This document shows positions 59,059-64,000 of a stretch of 64,000 nucleotides of DNA, piece by piece (the stretch's first letter is position 1; every line of letters begins with the position of its first letter). Source of the DNA: Histoplasma ohiense (lineage: Eukaryota; Ascomycota; Eurotiomycetes; Onygenales; Ajellomycetaceae); the NCBI GenBank assembly GCA_017607445.1, contig JAEVHH010000004.1, forward strand, positions 4,960,001 through 5,024,000. Reading direction: 5' to 3'. The notes under the pieces were generated by a model, which worked only from the letters and a program-made list of their open reading frames with translations, did no database searches and had not been told where the DNA came from. The translations under genes and the position numbers were made by a program.

Positions 59059-59616
59059 ATTTTCCCCTTTGCCCAATAACTATTTGTGAGTCGAGATCCT
59101 GTGCAAGTAGACTCGGTTGCAATATACCAAATGCTACCTGAATGATTTAATGAAGTATTGACTCGTTTTATCCCTGATGTTTGAGACTATCGATTTCACG
59201 AGTGTTTGATAAATGAACATGGGTAACGCTGCTGGCATCATACACAAATAAATGGCTTTGATGAAATACGAAGTGCAACCAAAGCTGAAAATCAGTTTTT
59301 CTCCAATTCCAACCCTGGCAGGCGTTTCAACAACATGTACAGTACATGTACAGTACATAGAAGGACCTTACATACAAGTGAAAAAGGGTTATACATGCAA
59401 AGTCTTAAATTCTGTTGACGACCCAACACCAACCACATTCCACCCATGATTCAAAAGGCGCACAAATGGAACAAGTAAAACAACCCCCGCCAATAACCAA
59501 CACAAAATAGGAAATAGTGGTTATATGTAGAGTTAGTACAATGCAAGGTAAAGAAAGGGAAAAAGAAAAAAAAAAATCAGTGAAATGGAGAAAAGTATCA
59601 TCATATCCCCTCAACA
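59059..59616. other. convergent 3' spacer of UBP14 and NUP133
   Basis: 558 bases. A palindromic cluster of TGTACA units (ACATGTACAGTACATGTACA, 59334-59353) lies mid-way. An A-rich tract is at about 59560-59576. No gene seen. Confidence 0.5.
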
Positions 59617-62600
59617 TCAGTGGCCACCAGGATTATTATTACCTTCGCGAACAGGTGTTGAAAACCGTCCCGTCGTCTCACTAATAATCCAAGAGAACCA
59701 CTCGTCAAGCTTTCCCTTCTCGACGTAGGTGCGTAGCAAATCAGCCTCTGCATCCAGCTCCTGAAGGTAGCTAATCTGTTGATCCGGAGGCATGCCTGCA
59801 TGGGACATTGAAGGGAAAATGTTTGATTCAAGAATACGCGAGGGGGTGTAAGATTGGCGGGTCAGGCGAACATCCTCGCCAAGTACTGTGTTGTGAGGCA
59901 ATGGGCGTTAGTTTTAAAACAACTCAAAATAGTATATAGATACAGCCTTTGTAAAGAAGGGACAGGAGAAGAAAGAAAAGAATCCTACCTTCAGCAAGCT
60001 GTCTCATAGTCTCTGCTAACGCCGTCGCATGAACCTTCGACTCAACCTCTCTATCCCCCTTCTTCTCTGTCCGATTGATAGCCTCCCAATTATCACGAAT
60101 CATACAACGACGCCAGATGAGCCTTTCCAAACCGTCGCGATACTCGTGCGCTTGCTGGTCCTGATGATGGAAATTTCCCATCTTGAGAACGGTGAGTGCG
60201 AAGAAAAATTCATGTCCGCCAATGCTATCTTCCTCTTCTCCACCTTCAAGGAACCGAACGGGATCCATCAACGTCAGCAGATTGATGAGCTCCTCTGGCT
60301 CCATTGGTGATCTGGTAACGAGTTTGGCGAGGCAACGCTGGAGAAGGGCACGGAGAGCTGGCTTGCCGCGCACGACGTTGTTTCCGAACTGTTCGGTGGC
60401 GAGTTGGAGAGCAGCCCCGTCATCGATAGCACCATGTAGTGTTGGGAGGACATGTTCGTAGATCAATTCTTGAATGTTACATGTTTCCATAAGCTGGTCG
60501 AACGGCCTTACAGCGTCGTGCAGGCTTGCTGGCGCAGAGCCAGCCTTTTCGAATTCTGCTAGTTGGGCTAATTTGGCAAGCGATATTTCGACGCGCTTGC
60601 TCCAGATGTCGGTTTCTTGTTCAATCGCTAAGCGCTGCAGGGTCGTGCATGCGGTTTTATAATCACGCTCCCCAACAATATCATTGATCCAACTCAGTTT
60701 CGAATACGCTGGGTGGCTTCGTAAAAATTTCGTAACCGCTCCCTGGTACTCCTGCATTATGAAAAGCGTTTCTGGCTGGCCGACGGTGATGTGTCTGGTA
60801 AAGAAAGCATCAGCCCAGGCATCACCAAATCGTTCGAAATAATTGTCAATTCTCCGTTTCCAGGCTTTCGTTCCTTCATCGAGTACTGGGCTATCGTCCT
60901 CTGATCGTCTTGGTGGCCTCTGCTCTTTTATTTGCTCGTGCAAGTCGACCATAAGTTCCACCAACGCATCCATATCTCGGAAGGATTCCGCAAGGGTAAT
61001 TGCATCTTCCAGCAAGCCAATCGCTGCCAGTTTAAACAACTGTGGTTTGCGATTCTCCACATGCGATTTCTCAAGCATTTTCCCACTACTCTGGATCTCC
61101 GAGTCATTCTGCGCTGCACACCACATAGTCCGCTCTTTGTGTAGCAATGCAAAAGCACGGAATTGCCTGGGGATATTTTCTTTGATAGTGTCGAGAACCT
61201 TGCTGGTTCTCGTAGTCGATGAATCTGATCCAGTAGCTGCAGTTGTAGCAGGGCGACGTCGACAGATGTTGAGTTCCAGATCCAAGAGCTGTTCGGTTTC
61301 TGAATAATTGATTTGCGTTGACGTCCAAAACTCAGGTAAAGCACTATACTGTGCCACGATAGCTGCATCGTCGTCCATAATTCCTTCGCCTACTCCGTAT
61401 AGGGCGGCACTATCCTCTCGGAATTGAAAGGCTGTTTCCAGAGCAGCCAATGACAAATCACAAGCCTCGCAAACCCTCTCCGCAAATTGCCTGTCAACCG
61501 CACGCGACGTATTGCTATCTTCTTTTCGAAGCCCGTTTAAGATCCACGGGATGATGTATTCCATTCTCCACGTATCATGAATAAACCAATGCCGCACAAT
61601 GTCGGTTTCGCCGCTTCCCGGCTCAATTTTCGTTTTGTGATTGTCTCCCATTTTTGAAATAATGAAGTCGAGATGCGTCCGATTGCTGGTAGGATGCTCT
61701 TCGTTTCCCTGTTGTACCTTCCATATAGCTCGTTGAGCTGCCATTTTTTCTGCTCCCCACAAGAGCTTCCACCTCGCCAAAGGAGAAAAATAGACATGGA
61801 ATCGTTGTATGTATAGAGCTAAATCATGAAGTGCGGAAGCTCGCATTTTCATATACTGCTCCAGAGATGGGATGGTGGTCGGGATGAATTTCGAGTTAGA
61901 CCGAAGAATTTCGTCACTTATTTGTAATGCAGCTTGTTCAAGCTCAGCGGGAGCAGAGCGAAGCTCATCATAACCAACAAATTCAAGAGGGTTCGATTTC
62001 ATGCTACCGTAAAATACGATCTGCTCGAGTCGCGATTTAGCGGTAATCTTTGCCCCATCGGCAATATTGGAGGGCGGCCTGGGCAGAGCAGATACCCGAA
62101 TGAGGCCAAAGTTGCGAATCATGAGGATGCATGACGGATATTTATGGTCGGCATCGGAATCCTCGGGACTACACCCCTGGACGGCGTACCCATTTCCATC
62201 TTTGAGCCGGATATAATCTTGGAAATTCGAATCCATCACGTGGCTCTCTTCTAGAAGTTGGGCCGATACTGGATCAACAAGCGGTACAAGGGATATGATC
62301 ACCAACCCCCTGTCGAATATTACAAACGCCCAGCCTCCAGGTTTAGGGACACAAAGGAGTGGTGTCCAAAGAGCATCAGAATCCACGGCGTTATTTCGAA
62401 GTTGAAGGGGGTTGACAACATCAGCAGTCGCTGTGGAACCCACAATCCTCAGGCCGACAACAAAATACGACAAGGACGAGTTTTGACAGACCCCGACCAG
62501 CGCCCAAAGAGAGATGGCACAATCAACATCGTTTAAATCCCCAGGAGCGTAGTGATTGGGGTCCCCGTTAGCAAACGCGAAATCGTAAACCTGGAAAGTA

Positions 62601-63867
62601 TTTTGGGCATCGTCTTCAGAGACATCCACCGTACGTCTCAGAGCTTGTAGAATGGATTGCTTCGCATCAACCTGCGCCTTGAGAGAGTTCCCGTTATTCC
62701 AGTGGATATCCCACAGCTCAAACTCCCCAGCGCTGGTAGCTATTATAATATCGCGCTGACCGCGTTGGGACGACATGCCAGCCTTAGCAGCCGCGATTTT
62801 TCTTTTCCATGAGCTACCAGAGAGCACACTTCTGATTCCCCCAAAGAAGCCAACATTACTCCCTCGCGATATCCCATGAAGCAATTGAACAGAAATGCCA
62901 GGTTTGCCTTGTGAATCGCGAATAGACACATGGGCGAGGCGACCAGTAGATAACGCAATGATAATTCCCGAAGGTTCGGCGTTAATGATTTCCGTAGCCA
63001 TCTCTCCGGATAACATGCCAGGTATGTGCCCTTGAATTCCGTTTTGTCTTTGTTTCATGAGCCCAAGAATGGCAGCGTTCGAAACCGTTTCCCAAAGAGT
63101 AATTTTTCCCGTTGATGGAACAACAACCATCAAGCCTGGGTTGCCCTCAGCAGATTTGGATATAAGCGTCCCTAAGGGAAGAGGGTCATCGGAATGCCTC
63201 GCCGGGCACGGGATAGCAAACTGAAGGACGGTGCTTGGAGTGAGGGACTGGGGGGGAATCGTGTACGGCCAAACGATAGCTTCATGTTGCGAAAGGGCAA
63301 GGCAGTATCCATTCGACGAGCTAATTGTATATCTCAATGGCGCTAAATAAAAAATCTATCCATCAGAATATAGTCATTCAAAAGGTGATTTTAAGGTTCA
63401 ACTTACCTGTCGGGTTTTCCTTGATCTGCTCAGGTAACGAAGGTAGGTGCGAAACGGTGTAGAAGTCGTTGCTGGACTAGGATCAAACGTCAGCGTCCGA
63501 GATTCTTTGTAGAGACACAATATAAGGGATAGATAAATAAAACAACGAACGGTTCTCTTACAAGAGTAATAGTACCGTCCGTAAGATCTCCGCGTTTCTC
63601 CTGCTTCCTAGGTCCTCTCAGCGCGAGTTCGCTCACTGTCACCGGTCGACTTGAAATCTCCTCCGGCCCATTCTCGTCATCCTGTAGCGACTGTCCCTCG
63701 CCAAGGTGTTTGGCCACAGCAGGTTCTCTGTCATCCTGGCGCAACGTCGAGCGTTGCCGTTTTGCTTTGGGGGGCTTCACCGACTCATCTGCGTTGCTCC
63801 TCTGCCGCCGACGTGGGTTTCGCAAGGCAGCGACAGAGGGGTGAGCTGCGACATTACTGGAGAACAT
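59617..63867 (-). CDS. NUP133: nucleoporin Nup133
   Basis: Four exons (63562-63867, 63407-63476, 59989-63342, 59617-59885) give 1332 residues. A disordered basic N-terminus (NPRRRQRS, PKAKRQR) is followed by a beta-propeller (about 90-560; VSELALRGP, LRYTISSSNGYCLALS, IVWPYTIPP, ITLWETVSN) and an alpha-helical stack to the end. Nup133 is in the Y (Nup84/Nup107-160) complex of the nuclear pore scaffold. The N-terminal propeller of the family carries a membrane-curvature (ALPS-like) loop; here the GFFGGIRSVLSGSSWKRK segment is a plausible equivalent (inference). The last exon ends in a short helical hairpin. Confidence 0.94.
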
Positions 63868-64000
63868 GATAGTGAAGGGGAAAATAACAGGGATGGCGAC
63901 GGCTTAAGAGTGTAAAGGAAGCCAAAGCTGGTAGCTGTCTGTTCCAGCTGTTGGCCAACCGCGCTCCGCAAGTTCAAATGTGTTCCTCTGTTTACAGTTT
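63868..64000. promoter_or_regulatory. upstream region of NUP133, cut by window end
   Basis: 133 bases before the minus-strand start. Nothing specific recognised. Confidence 0.4.

Overview
The window is nuclear DNA of a filamentous ascomycete. Short introns of about 40-110 bases with GT..AG borders and CTAAC-like branch points, the gene families, and an AT-rich retrotransposon block beside normal-GC gene space point to the Eurotiomycetes, probably Onygenales. The species is an inference and cannot be read from the sequence alone.

Bases 246-11808 are a nested graveyard of mobile elements with almost no CpG. Two diverged inverted arms (246-478 and 11533-11808) bound the block. Inside lie a minus-strand Helitron-type (PIF1-like) helicase remnant, a minus-strand Tad1-like LINE inserted in that region, a complete plus-strand Ty3/gypsy chromovirus (2551-8743, two 597-base LTRs, target duplication CAATC) inserted in the LINE, and a fresh tRNA-headed SINE (10134-10525, 13-base target duplication) also inserted in the LINE. 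The SINE keeps its CpGs and shares its 3' end and AAT tail with the LINE.

From 12.7 kb onward the DNA is ordinary, with 20 genes that can be read exon by exon: a mitochondrial carrier (-), SPT16 (+), a cytochrome P450 (+) behind an exactly duplicated 120-base promoter, a CDC50-family flippase subunit (-), a SWIRM-domain protein (-), ATG22 (+), MPE1 (-), HIS7 (-), dCMP deaminase (-), ATG7 (+), mitochondrial 2'-O-rRNA methyltransferase MRM2 (-), an unknown coiled-coil protein (-), OST3/OST6 (+), RFT1 (+), DBP3 (-), a PIG3-type quinone oxidoreductase (-), RFA1 (-), UBP14 (+) and NUP133 (-), with most spacers under 1 kb. A 3.2-kb stretch (26740-29988) of simple repeats lies between the divergent SWIRM gene and ATG22.

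These genes are housekeeping functions rather than an operon-like pathway. Thematic links are two autophagy genes (ATG22, ATG7), two N-glycosylation genes side by side (OST3, RFT1), chromatin and replication (SPT16, RFA1) and nucleotide/amino-acid synthesis (DCD1, HIS7). Two promoters carry recognisable binding sites: paired MCB boxes upstream of RFA1 and a Gcn4/CpcA box upstream of HIS7. I found no convincing wholly new system. The most unusual items are the LINE-SINE pair with a shared tail, the nested insertion history, the duplicated P450 promoter and a predicted 7-base micro-exon.
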